The notes under the pieces are model-generated. The model saw only the letters and a list, made by a program, of their open reading frames with translations, was not told the DNA's origin and made no database searches. Made by a program: the position numbers and the translations under genes. A DNA stretch of 64,000 nt from Desulfurococcales archaeon (GTDB lineage: Archaea; Thermoproteota; Thermoprotei_A; Sulfolobales; Acidilobaceae), in assembly GCA_015521115.1 (NCBI GenBank), contig WAOT01000008.1, positions 1 through 64,000 on the forward strand, given 5' to 3'. Shown here piece by piece: positions 26,253 through 34,487 of this stretch (positions are counted from its first letter, which is position 1; every line of letters starts with the position of its first letter).

Positions 26253-27629
26253 CTACACTCCCTGCCTGTTCCACTTGTAAACTGCCTCCGCCAGTGGGGC
26301 GTAGAGGAGGGCTAACACTGCTGATAGGGCGCATGCTAGCAGAGTCCTGTCGACGAAAATCCCGTACACCCTATAGTTCAGGGTCGAGCTTGTGACGTTA
26401 AGGGATAGCGTGTGCGGTTTGAACGTTGTGTACGATAGCCTGGAGTCCTCGACCACTCTCACAGTAATGTTTGGGTGGAGGAACTCGAGGGGTCTCCCCG
26501 CCTTTATCATGACAAGCGTATAGTCTAGCCCGCTACCTATCTGATAGGGTGTTGACGACCTGATTATGTGGAGTACTCCAAGGGTCTCTGTCTTGCGGCC
26601 CTCAGAGGTCTTCTCTGAGAGGTAGAAGTTCCCGAAAACCCAGAGGGTTCCGTTGGCGGCAGTTCCAGAGGCCCTGAGCGAGTAGGGGGCCATTGCCGAG
26701 ATGACCGTGTTACCCTTTGGGGCGCCCTCTACTGTCAGGTCAAGTATGTCGGTCTCCTTGCCGACGATCTCCACCATAGCCCTCAGTACTCCCGGGTAGG
26801 GCTCCACTAGGCCTCTGACCCTGCTGGCAGCTTTACCCCTATATATCGCAAGCCAGTCACCGTCGGGGAGCATTATCACCGCTCTCTCCCTAACCCCGCC
26901 ATCCGTCTCAAGGAAGGCGCTGCCATAGAGTACTAGGCCCCCCTCACTAGTGAAGAGTGCACCTCTAAGCCTTACGGGGCTTCCGGATACGGTCACGTTA
27001 TAGGCCTTAAACGCCGCATCCCCTGAGGCCCAGTCTACCTGTATGAGTGCATAGTATCCTGTCCCTACAATGACCACCTGGCCGCCACTGTTAACCGCTA
27101 CTCCGCTGGGCATCTGGACTCCCCTTGGGAGCTTGACTAGTACTGCCGCATCAGATTCTACGTCGTAGAGGAGTAGGTAGTTCGACGCTACCGGGTCGGT
27201 GAAGAGAACCGCGACATAGTCTCCACTAGAACTACACCTCCTAGGTGCCGCTGGGGTGCTGAAGTTGAACCCCCTAACCTCCCCGTCTCTGGACGTCAAC
27301 GATACAATCCTGTCCGTGCCTTGAACGCCCGCTACGACAATTTGATCCCAGTACCCCAACTCGCATGCTGTTAGGGCTCTCAGGGGGGAGAGGGATAGGT
27401 TCCAGCCCGATCCGATAATGTTAGCAGTGTTGTTAACAGTGAACACGCCAACAGGCCCACCAGTAAAGGCTGCACCCGCTATGTACGCCCTCTCGGGGTC
27501 TTCTAGGACTAGGGCTGAGTCGCCCCTAGTTGTGGGCGTCCAAGTGGCCGATATGATGGCCACGGTCATCAAGTAGAACAGGATAACTAGGAAGGTCGGG
27601 AGTAGAACCCTACTCTCCATGCGGGGCAT
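26253..27629 (-). CDS. Membrane-anchored external protein, beta-propeller-like
   Basis: A 458-residue protein with an N-terminal membrane helix (about 8-28) and a second near the C-terminus (LLACALSAVLALLYAPLAEAV), and a long external part between them. The external part has repeating strands with glycine and aspartate turns (DQIVVAGVQGTDRIVSLTSRDGE, GQVVIVGTGYYALIQVDW, GGLVLYGSAF), which suggests a beta-propeller. No enzyme motif is seen. It overlaps the end of the preceding gene by 20 bases and is co-transcribed with it. ATG 27620 is an alternative start. Confidence 0.65.
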   Translation of the reverse strand: MPRMESRVLLPTFLVILFYLMTVAIISATWTPTTRGDSALVLEDPERAYIAGAAFTGGPVGVFTVNNTANIIGSGWNLSLSPLRALTACELGYWDQIVVAGVQGTDRIVSLTSRDGEVRGFNFSTPAAPRRCSSSGDYVAVLFTDPVASNYLLLYDVESDAAVLVKLPRGVQMPSGVAVNSGGQVVIVGTGYYALIQVDWASGDAAFKAYNVTVSGSPVRLRGALFTSEGGLVLYGSAFLETDGGVRERAVIMLPDGDWLAIYRGKAASRVRGLVEPYPGVLRAMVEIVGKETDILDLTVEGAPKGNTVISAMAPYSLRASGTAANGTLWVFGNFYLSEKTSEGRKTETLGVLHIIRSSTPYQIGSGLDYTLVMIKAGRPLEFLHPNITVRVVEDSRLSYTTFKPHTLSLNVTSSTLNYRVYGIFVDRTLLACALSAVLALLYAPLAEAVYKWNRQGV

Positions 27630-28170
27630 TTAGGAGCCACCTCTCGTTAAGTGATTCGACAGCCCCACGGGCTCTCACGAGCTTCCTCCTGATAGAGTCG
27701 TAGAATAGGTACTCTCCCTTGAACGTCACTTTACCTTCCCCCTTCTCATAGTTACCTTTCACAGGCTTCACACAGTAGAAGTCTAGCGGCTCCCAGGGGC
27801 TTGCCTCCTCCTCGCCTAAGACCTCCTCCACTCTGACGAGGTAGACCCTGTTTGACGCACTACTATAACATAGGATGTCCCCATCTCTAGTCCTGCACGA
27901 GTATGTGAACCTCCTAGTCGCGTAAACTATACGGGAGTCGCATAGGCTGCACATAGCCCTGAGAAGCCTGTGCTGCCTTCTAAACTTCACTACGCCTGAT
28001 GCAAGGAATACTGCTGCAATACCCGTTGAGGCTGCTACCCCTACTATCCTTACCCGCTCCCCCGGGAGCTGAAAGGATAGTATAATAACGGCTAAGAGCG
28101 CTGCTAGGACTGTCACAGTGGTGAGCGCTAGTAGTGTTAGTGGTCTCCTAGACTCGGGGCACTCCTTCAT
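27610..28170 (-). CDS. Membrane protein with cysteine-containing soluble domain, unknown
   Basis: A 186-residue protein with two membrane helices (about 10-33 and 41-60) followed by a basic segment and a soluble domain. Cysteines occur in CSLCDS, YSCRT and ILCYSS. No family is recognised. It starts 94 bases beyond the 3' end of the 5S rRNA gene on the same strand, so read-through is possible, and overlaps the next gene by 20 bases. The pair probably forms one external complex. Confidence 0.6.
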   Translation of the reverse strand: MKECPESRRPLTLLALTTVTVLAALLAVIILSFQLPGERVRIVGVAASTGIAAVFLASGVVKFRRQHRLLRAMCSLCDSRIVYATRRFTYSCRTRDGDILCYSSASNRVYLVRVEEVLGEEEASPWEPLDFYCVKPVKGNYEKGEGKVTFKGEYLFYDSIRRKLVRARGAVESLNERWLLNAPHGE

Positions 28171-28230
28171 AGCACATCAGGTGCGGTTGTAGGCTTCAAG
28201 GGAAAATTAGGTTAAGCACGGTCACGGGTA

Positions 28231-28247
28231 CAAGACCCAGGGTCTTG
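28231..28247. terminator. Palindrome just downstream of the 5S rRNA gene
   Basis: CAAGACCC and GGGTCTTG form eight-base arms around one base, 18 bases past the 5S 3' end. On the minus strand a T-containing stretch (CTAATTTTCCC) follows. It may be a processing or termination hairpin. A one-base centre means an RNA loop would have to open the inner pairs. Confidence 0.35.
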
Positions 28248-28264
28248 GTGGGGAGAAGAGGTAG

Positions 28265-28392
28265 TGCCCGGCCCCGGCTTGGGGCCCCTGCAGGGCCTCT
28301 CGGACCCCACTGGGTGCCCCAACGCGGCCGGCTTAACTTCCGGGTTCGATATGAGTCCGGGTGTTACCCGGCCGCTCTGGCCGGGCCGGGCA
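28265..28392 (-). rRNA. rrf: 5S ribosomal RNA
   Basis: The minus strand contains the conserved archaeal 5S core GAACCCGGAAGTTAAGC. The first ten bases (TGCCCGGCCC) pair perfectly with the last ten (GGGCCGGGCA), forming helix I and fixing both ends to within one or two bases. The length is 128, in the normal archaeal range. A TATA box (TTATAAG, 28416-28424) lies about 28 bases upstream of the 5' end with a purine-rich BRE before it, so it has its own promoter and is not part of a 16S-23S operon. The promoter region is shared back to back with cdvB. Confidence 0.95.
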
Positions 28393-28415
28393 GGTATTCC
28401 TCTGGTGCGGGGGCT

Positions 28416-28430
28416 TCTTATAAGCTTTTT
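28416..28430 (-). promoter_or_regulatory. TATA box and BRE of the 5S rRNA gene
   Basis: On the minus strand AAAAAGCTTATAAG provides a BRE (AAAAAGC) and TATA element. Its centre is about 28 bases from the mapped 5' end of 5S rRNA, the standard archaeal spacing. Confidence 0.75.
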
Positions 28431-28520
28431 GGTGTGATCGGAGTGTTACCATGTCTCTCCCCGCTAAGGATAGTGTAGGGGTTACTATAGTATTCGGAGG
28501 ATGTAGGGGTGCTATGATAG

Positions 28521-29354
28521 ATGGTTGTAGACATAATCAAGAAGATATTCGGCAGGGGAGCCCAGGGGAGGTGGACTGAGTGGGGTGACGCCCCAGTTGA
28601 GGTGGGCGTCGATGAGACCCCGCCTCTGGGGGCACCGGACTATGATGACATAGTTTTAAAGCTCCAGTACACTAAGGACGAGCTAAGCATGCTAAAACTC
28701 ATGATAGGGGAGGAGCTAAGCAAACTCGTAGGAGAGATAAGGAAGGCGCAGCATAAAGGAGACATAAACACTGCCGAAATACTGGCAGCCGACTACGCCC
28801 TTAAGAGGAAGGTTCTACACGGGATAACAGTCCTCGAGAAGATGCTCCAGGTCGTGATAACAAGGGTGAAGACGGCCAAGCAGATGGACACCGTGAGGAA
28901 GCTGACCTCAGGGATATACCCGTATATCCAGAGCCTCACCGAGTACCTGGCGTCCATGAGCCCGGAGGTCGCCGGTAAGCTGATGAGCACAAGGGACGCA
29001 CTAGAGACTCTGTATAGGCAGACGCAGATCATGGGGGAGACAATGCCCAAGAACTTCAGGGTGTCAGAGATCGACCCAGAAGTTAAGGAGATACTGAATG
29101 AGACGTTCAGGGAGGCCACTGAAGAGGTAAGAGAGCTAGCCCCTGAGGAGCCAAAAGTCATTGACTATGAGGAGCTGGAGGAGAAGCTGCTAAACTATAT
29201 CAAGACGCACAATGGGGTAGTGAAGCTGAAGGAGGCAAGCAAGGAGCTAGGCGTTCCGCCAAAAGTGATCAAGGAGGCCCTCTACAGGCTGGCGAGGAAG
29301 GGAGTCATAAACCTCACCAAGACAGGCAGACAGCCGCAGGGTTCAACGGCCTAG
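28521..29354 (+). CDS. cdvB: ESCRT-III-like cell division protein CdvB
   Basis: A 277-residue protein with a Snf7/ESCRT-III core (about residues 45-185), mainly long amphipathic helices (DELSMLKLMIGEELSKLVGEIRKAQHKGD, LKRKVLHGITVLEKMLQ), a linker, and a C-terminal winged-helix-like domain (about 213-270: LLNYIKTHNGVVKLKEASKELGVPP..). The winged helix is characteristic of crenarchaeal CdvB, which uses it to bind CdvA. CdvB polymers constrict the membrane in division. cdvC follows after 46 bp. No cdvA precedes it in this window; the 5S rRNA gene stands there on the other strand. An in-frame stop lies just before ATG 28521, which fixes the maximum length. Confidence 0.93.
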   Translation: MVVDIIKKIFGRGAQGRWTEWGDAPVEVGVDETPPLGAPDYDDIVLKLQYTKDELSMLKLMIGEELSKLVGEIRKAQHKGDINTAEILAADYALKRKVLHGITVLEKMLQVVITRVKTAKQMDTVRKLTSGIYPYIQSLTEYLASMSPEVAGKLMSTRDALETLYRQTQIMGETMPKNFRVSEIDPEVKEILNETFREATEEVRELAPEEPKVIDYEELEEKLLNYIKTHNGVVKLKEASKELGVPPKVIKEALYRLARKGVINLTKTGRQPQGSTA

Positions 29355-29400
29355 CCGGGGGGCCGAGGGGTAGCGTGAGTATCCCGGGGGGTGAAACACG

Positions 29401-30582
29401 GTGCCTACATACGGTCTCCAGACACTCGACAAGATGGTTAGGAACCACATAAGGGCCTACTGGCAGGCTAGGAAGAATGGAGACATGGACTCAGCGTATG
29501 AGAGCCTCAAAAAGGCCGTCAGCATACTGGAGGACATTGTACGCTTCTACAGGGACATACCCCTCATAAAGACCTACAAGGAGGCCCTCATAAAGTACAG
29601 GAAGCACTTGAGGGATCTCGAGAGGAGGATGGAAGCCCCCCTCCAGGCGGGTGACGGTGAAGACACTTACAGGGTCGAGCTGAGGAAGAACCCTCCCGTC
29701 AGGGGTGAGCTGGAGAAGGACGACTCAGACCTCCCAGACTTCGTGGAGAAGGGTGCCCCCGCAAACATAACTTTCGACGACATAGCAGGGCTTGAAGAGG
29801 CTAAGGAGGCAATTAAGGAGGCTATAGTGTACCCCATCAAGCACCCGGATCTCTTCCCCCTGGGATGGCCGAGGGGCATACTACTATACGGGCCCCCCGG
29901 GACAGGAAAAACAATGCTCGCCGCCGCGGTAGCCAACATGGTTGAAGCAGAATTCCTCTACGTAGACGCTGCCGGTATAATGAGTAAGTGGCTGGGAGAG
30001 GGGGAGAAGAACGTTAAGAAGCTCTTCACATACGCCAGGAAGAAGGCCAAGGAGGGCACACCAGTAATAATATTCATCGACGAGATAGACGCCCTACTAG
30101 GAGTGCACAGCAGCGAGGTCGGAGGAGAGGTTAGAGTAAGGAACCAGTTCCTCAAAGAGATGGACGGGATCCAGGATAAGGGCAGCAACCTACACGTATA
30201 CGTGATCGGCGCGACGAACAAGCCGTGGGTGCTGGACAAGCCATTCATAAGGAGGTTCCAGAAGAGGATCTACGTCCCACTCCCAGACAAGGAGGCAAGA
30301 CTACAACTACTCAAGATGCTCACCTCAAAGATCCAGCTAGCCCCGGACGTAGACCTCGAGAAACTGGCGGATAAGCTCGAGGGCTATAGTGCCAGCGACA
30401 TTAAAGACGTTGTAACGGACGCCCACCTCATAACCCTAAGAGAGTACTTCAAAACGGGCAAGGGGCCAAGGCCAGTCAGTATGAGGGACTTCATGAAAGT
30501 GCTGGAGAGGAGGAAGCCGAGCGTGGACAAGGCAATGCTGAAGGCATATGAGGAGTGGGCTAAGAGGCATGGAGCCCTCTAA
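29401..30582 (+). CDS. cdvC: Vps4-like AAA ATPase CdvC
   Basis: A 393-residue protein. An N-terminal MIT domain (about 1-80, helical with YWQARKNGDMDSAYESLKKAV) is followed by a linker and an AAA domain with Walker A GPPGTGKT, Walker B IIFIDEIDAL and the arginine-finger region FIRRFQKR. It disassembles ESCRT-III polymers at the division site. GTG start at 29401, 46 bp downstream of cdvB; co-transcribed. The Vps4 beta-domain insertion is not obvious, as is usual in archaea. Followed closely by a small acidic protein. Confidence 0.95.
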   Translation: MPTYGLQTLDKMVRNHIRAYWQARKNGDMDSAYESLKKAVSILEDIVRFYRDIPLIKTYKEALIKYRKHLRDLERRMEAPLQAGDGEDTYRVELRKNPPVRGELEKDDSDLPDFVEKGAPANITFDDIAGLEEAKEAIKEAIVYPIKHPDLFPLGWPRGILLYGPPGTGKTMLAAAVANMVEAEFLYVDAAGIMSKWLGEGEKNVKKLFTYARKKAKEGTPVIIFIDEIDALLGVHSSEVGGEVRVRNQFLKEMDGIQDKGSNLHVYVIGATNKPWVLDKPFIRRFQKRIYVPLPDKEARLQLLKMLTSKIQLAPDVDLEKLADKLEGYSASDIKDVVTDAHLITLREYFKTGKGPRPVSMRDFMKVLERRKPSVDKAMLKAYEEWAKRHGAL

Positions 30583-30641
30583 GGTTCACGTGACCATTTA
30601 ATACCTCCACAACAAGGGACTATGACCTTGGGGATGTGGAG

Positions 30642-30848
30642 ATGACGCCCACATACGTGTACTTTGAGGAGGAAGAGGAGGAGTACTGGGACGAGTTAGA
30701 AGAAGAGTTCGAAGAAGAAGAACTAGAAGAGCTAGAAGAGGAGCTAGAAGAGGAAGAACTAGAGGAACTGCTGGAAGAGGAAGAACTAGAAGAGCTAGAA
30801 GAGGAAGAAGAGGAAGAGGAAGAGTACTGGGAAGAGGAGGAAGAGTAG
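30642..30848 (+). CDS. Glutamate-rich 68-residue protein next to cdvC
   Basis: A short frame of about 68 residues, roughly two thirds Glu, with LEEL repeats and a few Tyr/Trp at the ends (TYVYFEEE, EEYWEEEEE). It has its own apparent TATA (CATTTAATA, about 30594-30602) and a GGGGATG Shine-Dalgarno-like sequence before ATG 30642; GTG 30636 is an alternative. Glu-Leu periodicity suggests a highly charged helix. It lies 59 bp downstream of cdvC. The GA-rich DNA could be a low-complexity repeat rather than a gene, but the clean start, promoter and non-Glu ends favour coding. The antisense frame (30598-30900) is its Leu/Pro-rich shadow. Function unknown; acidic tails often bind basic proteins or metals. 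Confidence 0.6.
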   Translation: MTPTYVYFEEEEEEYWDELEEEFEEEELEELEEELEEEELEELLEEEELEELEEEEEEEEEYWEEEEE

Positions 30849-30883
30849 ACCCATAAGCCGGTATTTTTCCCTCCAGGCCCAAA

Positions 30884-32308
30884 CTATTCGACTTCCACAA
30901 CCCTTCCCCGGAGGTCGAAGAAACTGGAATCTACGACCTCCGCCACCACCCACCTCCCCTCCATACTGGCACCATTTCCCCCCAACACTATGGGGAAGTA
31001 GTTGTCAAGTCTCGCAGTATAGGCGTTCCCACGGAACGACCTACCGGTCACTAGTGCCTTGACCCTCCTCCCCCGGTATGACCCGTAGATCTCGGAGCCT
31101 ATCCTCTCGACAAGCCTTGTTATGATCGTGCTCCTCTCTTTCTTCACCGGGTCTGGCACTTGGGGCATTGACGCCGCCCTAGTATGTGGCCGAAGGCTGT
31201 ACTGTGCCAGGTGTACCCTCTCAAACCTCAACTTTTCTATGAGGGAAACCGTCTCGAGGAACTCCTCCTCCCCCTCCCCGGGGTGCCCTACTATTATGTC
31301 TGTGGCGAACAGGGAGTAGGGGTACACGCCCTTAACCTCCCTGTGGAGGCCTATAAACTCGTCTATAGTGTATTGCCTGCCCATAATCTTGAGAACCTTG
31401 TCACTCCCGCTCTGGACGGGGATGTGGAAGAACTTGTAGACCCTCCTATCCCTGTACGCGTATAGGAGGCTGTCTAGTATTCTTAATGCCTCCTCCGGCG
31501 TCATCATCCCGATCCTAATCCTCACCGAGTCTGGGCCGAAGCCCTCGGAGTCGAGCTTGTCAATGATCATTAAGATAAGGTCTGACAGCGTTATCCTCTC
31601 ACTCAGATCCACGCCATAGGCTGCTGTATCGGTTCCTGTGAGCCTTATCTCGACAGCCCCCCTCTTGACACTCTCTAAGGCCTGCTCCACTATGAGCCTG
31701 GGGGGCATGCTTTTAGGGTCTCCTCTGCTGACCTTGGTTATGCAGTAGCTACACTTATTCCTACACCCCTCCTGGATCATTATTGTAGCGACCCTACCCG
31801 CCAGGGGGGCGCGGGGGAGGCTTCTCAAGTCTCTCTCGCCCCTCAGGAGGACAACCCTCTCCTTCACCGCTCTGACAATATGGTGGGCGGCCTGCGGGGC
31901 TAGGAGGGAGGCGTGGGGTGCTATCCTCCTTATCAGCCCAGGTCTGGCCCGGGCGAGGCATCCCGCTACTACTAGACGTTTACCGGGGTAGAGTTTTGAT
32001 AGTTGCTCGAGCCTCTCCGCTATCCTCTGCTCGGTGTCCAGGCGTACCGCGCACGTGTTGACTATGATCACGTCTGCCTCCGACGGGCTGAGGGCTTGGG
32101 TGTAGCCCTCACGCTCGAGCGTGTTCCTCATTATTAGGCTTTCATACTCGGCAAGCGCGCAGCCATACGTTTCAATGTAGTACTTCGTCTCGGCACACCC
32201 CCAGGGAGACCCCTCATATATGCCTGGAGGGGATAAACCTGCTCCTATGTATCGTACTGGGCTTTGGAGTGTGAACCTGCCTACTGTTATTAGGCCTAGC
32301 AAGTACAT
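30884..32308 (-). CDS. Archaeal tRNA methylthiotransferase (MtaB/CDKAL1-like, radical SAM)
   Basis: Up to 474 residues. Domains in order are the UPF0004/MiaB N-terminus (YIETYGCALAEYES, with Cys in VNTCAV and VAGCLAR for the auxiliary cluster), the radical SAM domain with CRNKCSYC (CxxxCxxC), and a C-terminal TRAM domain (RGRRVKALVTG..). It adds methylthio to N6-threonylcarbamoyl-adenosine 37 of tRNA. Between residue 3 and YIETYGC there is no in-frame ATG, GTG or TTG, so about 40 extra N-terminal residues are forced unless an unusual start such as ATA is used. The 5' end overlaps the upstream region of aIF2-beta, divergently. Confidence 0.88.
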   Translation of the reverse strand: MYLLGLITVGRFTLQSPVRYIGAGLSPPGIYEGSPWGCAETKYYIETYGCALAEYESLIMRNTLEREGYTQALSPSEADVIIVNTCAVRLDTEQRIAERLEQLSKLYPGKRLVVAGCLARARPGLIRRIAPHASLLAPQAAHHIVRAVKERVVLLRGERDLRSLPRAPLAGRVATIMIQEGCRNKCSYCITKVSRGDPKSMPPRLIVEQALESVKRGAVEIRLTGTDTAAYGVDLSERITLSDLILMIIDKLDSEGFGPDSVRIRIGMMTPEEALRILDSLLYAYRDRRVYKFFHIPVQSGSDKVLKIMGRQYTIDEFIGLHREVKGVYPYSLFATDIIVGHPGEGEEEFLETVSLIEKLRFERVHLAQYSLRPHTRAASMPQVPDPVKKERSTIITRLVERIGSEIYGSYRGRRVKALVTGRSFRGNAYTARLDNYFPIVLGGNGASMEGRWVVAEVVDSSFFDLRGRVVEVE

Positions 32309-32330
32309 AGCTCCTGTAGGTGATAATGGG

Positions 32331-32774
32331 ATGGTAAGGGAGATAGTGGGCGAGGAGAAGATCCTCTACGACTATGAGGCGCTGCTAGAGCGTGTCTACA
32401 AGAAGGTGCCTCCGAAGAGTGGGAGTGCCGACTACACGATCCCGACCCCAGAGATCATAAAACAGGGTAACCAGACCATAATAAGGAACTTCAGGGAGAT
32501 AGCGATGAAGCTGAAGAGGGATCCAACACTCGTCGCCAGATACCTTCAGAAGGAGCTAGCAACTGCTGGAGCGTATAGGCCAGAGAGCGGGCAGCTAGTT
32601 CTAAACGTGAGAGTATCGAGGAAGGTTATAATGAAGTTCCTAGAACTCTTCATGAAAAACTACGTCCGCTGCCCCACCTGTGGTAGCATAGACACAAGGC
32701 TAGAGAAGCGGGGCAAGACATGGGTACTGGTGTGTGAGGCCTGTGGTGCCGAGCAGCCGGTGAAACCCTTCTAA
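32331..32774 (+). CDS. Translation initiation factor aIF2 beta subunit
   Basis: The open frame begins at 32220, but ATG 32331, with GTAGGTGAT eight bases before it, matches the family start and gives 147 residues. The alpha-beta core is KILYDYEALLERVYKKVP..., then a C4 zinc ribbon CPTCG..CEACG at the end. It is part of the aIF2 complex that delivers initiator Met-tRNA to the 30S subunit. It is the first gene of a run with the alkyltransferase (24-bp gap) and LSm. No unusual features. Confidence 0.93.
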   Translation: MVREIVGEEKILYDYEALLERVYKKVPPKSGSADYTIPTPEIIKQGNQTIIRNFREIAMKLKRDPTLVARYLQKELATAGAYRPESGQLVLNVRVSRKVIMKFLELFMKNYVRCPTCGSIDTRLEKRGKTWVLVCEACGAEQPVKPF

Positions 32775-32798
32775 CACCCTATATAGGGGCCTCCACGT

Positions 32799-33179
32799 AT
32801 GCCCCTATTAGTCCTAGAGGGTGGGAGAGTTAGAAGAGCACGTTTTGACGATATAGTTGAGGCAGTCCTTACAATCATACAGCTCGTCCCGTCAGGGATG
32901 GTTACAACTTATGGGAGCATAGCCAAGCTCCTAGGCGTCAGCCCACGCCTCGTAGGAAAAGCCCTCGCGATGAACAAGAAACCAATAGTAATCCCGTGCC
33001 ATAGGGTGGTTATGAGCGACGGGAGAATCGGGGGATACTCGGGCCCCGGGGGCCCCGAGTTCAAGAGGGCACTCCTAACAGTTGAGGGTGTTAAACTATG
33101 TGGAGACCGGGTCGATAAAGGACACGTTATAGACCTATACCAGCTCCTAGGCGGCGACCAACAGATTAATACCCCGTAG
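32799..33179 (+). CDS. O6-alkylguanine-DNA alkyltransferase-like protein
   Basis: A 126-residue protein matching the DNA-binding C-terminal domain of MGMT/Ogt: a winged helix (TTYGSIAKLLGVSPRLVGKAL, with an Arg-containing recognition helix), then active-site PCHRVV and GYSGPGG. The catalytic Cys in PCHR is present, so it can accept alkyl groups, unlike alkyltransferase-like (ATL) proteins, which lack it. The usual N-terminal domain is missing or reduced to about 30 residues. Placed between aIF2-beta and LSm, 24 bp and a few bp from each. Confidence 0.87.
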   Translation: MPLLVLEGGRVRRARFDDIVEAVLTIIQLVPSGMVTTYGSIAKLLGVSPRLVGKALAMNKKPIVIPCHRVVMSDGRIGGYSGPGGPEFKRALLTVEGVKLCGDRVDKGHVIDLYQLLGGDQQINTP

Positions 33180-33208
33180 CCATGCGGGGACATCTGGGTG
33201 ATAAAGTA

Positions 33209-33475
33209 GTGAGTGCGAGACCACAGCCTCTAAGGGTGCTTAGGAGCTACGTGAACAAGCAGATCTATGTGAGGTTGAAGGACGGCAGCGAGTATATGGG
33301 TACCCTACTCGCTACAGACAGCACGATGAACCTCGTCCTAGACGACACAGTAATGCTAGCCGATAACGGTAAGACGATAAAGGCGAGAATAGGGAAGGCC
33401 CTCATCAGGGGGAGCATGGTAGAATACATCAGCTTCAACCCGGAACAGGCTGCTGAAGAGGCGCTATTGAAATAG
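33209..33475 (+). CDS. Sm-like (LSm) RNA-binding protein
   Basis: GTG 33209 is chosen since GGGTGAT lies six bases upstream; the open frame from ATG 33182 overlaps the end of the alkyltransferase and adds nine unlikely residues. The 88-residue product is a single Sm fold with Sm1 (VRLKDGSEYMGTLLATDSTMNLVLDD) and Sm2 (IGKALIRGSMVEYI). It forms heptameric rings that bind U-rich RNA. Probably translated in the same transcript as aIF2-beta and the alkyltransferase. Confidence 0.93.
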   Translation: MSARPQPLRVLRSYVNKQIYVRLKDGSEYMGTLLATDSTMNLVLDDTVMLADNGKTIKARIGKALIRGSMVEYISFNPEQAAEEALLK

Positions 33476-33500
33476 TCACACCAAAATCTTATGGAACCGT

Positions 33501-34202
33501 TCAGGGTTGGAGCCTGAAAACTCCAACAACTCCTCCATAGCCGTCATCAACAATTCCATCTGCCCGAAACTTTAGTCGTGACACCTTGAACTCGGGAGCC
33601 CATTCCACCAGTGTATGATATTCTCCATTCTCACCTATCGGGTCTATTCCTCGGGATTTGAGCTCGTCGAGAAACCACCATCTATCCTCTCTTCCGATGC
33701 TGAGACCGACCAGGTCGGAGTTGACCTCCCTGTTAACGGCTATTATGTGAAACCTCACCCCAAGGTCTAGAGCCCTGTGGTATAGCTCCTCGGTTTCTAC
33801 GCCATAGAGGGGTTCAATGAGATCGACGCCGGCCTGGGAGCAGACCTCCTCATACCACCTAACATGATCCTCGACAAACACGTCACCCCCAACTAGGTAG
33901 TCAACTCCAAGCCCCCTTAGCGCGGAGGCTAGGGACTCCTCCTCCCTACCCCTTACCAGCTCCACGACAACAAGCTCGACCCCGAGGGCCTCAGCCACCA
34001 TCTCCACTAAGTGTCTGTTAACCCAGTGGGGGTTTGGTACTGGTAGTGTGGGCTTGAGTAGGAGGAGGTAGTTAACGTTGACTCCTCCCCTGATGGCTTC
34101 GTGTATTGAGAGGACGCTATCCTTACCGCCGCTAAACAAGGCTGCTGCCTTCAACTGGGGGAACACCACGTACTCGTAGAGATCACTGTCCACTAATATC
34201 AT
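33501..34202 (-). CDS. Diphthine-ammonia ligase (Dph6-like)
   Basis: A 233-residue ATP-pyrophosphatase domain protein. The PP-loop reads AALFSGGKDSVLSIHEA near the N-terminus, and later GENGEYHTLV marks the ATP_bind_4/Dph6 family. It amidates diphthine to make diphthamide on elongation factor 2, the last step of that pathway. Convergent with LSm (26 bp apart). Interestingly, deoxyhypusine synthase, another translation-factor modifying enzyme, is also in this window. Confidence 0.88.
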   Translation of the reverse strand: MILVDSDLYEYVVFPQLKAAALFSGGKDSVLSIHEAIRGGVNVNYLLLLKPTLPVPNPHWVNRHLVEMVAEALGVELVVVELVRGREEESLASALRGLGVDYLVGGDVFVEDHVRWYEEVCSQAGVDLIEPLYGVETEELYHRALDLGVRFHIIAVNREVNSDLVGLSIGREDRWWFLDELKSRGIDPIGENGEYHTLVEWAPEFKVSRLKFRADGIVDDGYGGVVGVFRLQP

Positions 34203-34250
34203 AGGACTCTAGCCGTGTAGGAGTATACCGAGTTATTGTTCAAGGATGAT

Positions 34251-34328
34251 TGGTGGGGCCGCGGGGATTTGAACCCCGGACCACGAGGGCCCAAGCCTCG
34301 CATCCTAGCCAGGCTAGACGACGGCCCC
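34251..34328 (-). tRNA. tRNA-Pro(UGG) with encoded CCA
   Basis: The minus strand folds as a cloverleaf: acceptor GGGGCCG/CGGCCCC, anticodon stem CGAGG/CCTCG around loop CTTGGGC (anticodon TGG), T arm CGGGG-TTCAAAT-CCCCG. The discriminator A is followed by a genomic CCA (34251-34253). No intron at the standard anticodon-loop position. Confidence 0.95.
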
Positions 34329-34487
34329 ACTCACTAGGGGGGTTGATGCCTAGGGTGGAGCCTCCCGTGTTCACAGCTGTCTCCCCGGGGCTCCGGGGCC
34401 TCGCACGGGATGGCTTCCAATCCTTTACCCTTGTGGTGGCGGGGTTTTATTCTTATGCGCTACTTTGAGGCGCGCTGGTGTTTCGGT

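Noticed and set aside
28248-28478. Plus-strand 77-codon frame across the 5S region
   Set aside because: It is the reverse of the 5S rRNA gene, whose helix I and core motifs are unmistakable.
30598-30900. Leu/Pro-rich minus-strand frame opposite the Glu-rich protein
   Set aside because: It is the antisense of GAA/GAG repeats, which always yields Leu/Ser/Pro. The plus strand has the promoter and ribosome site.
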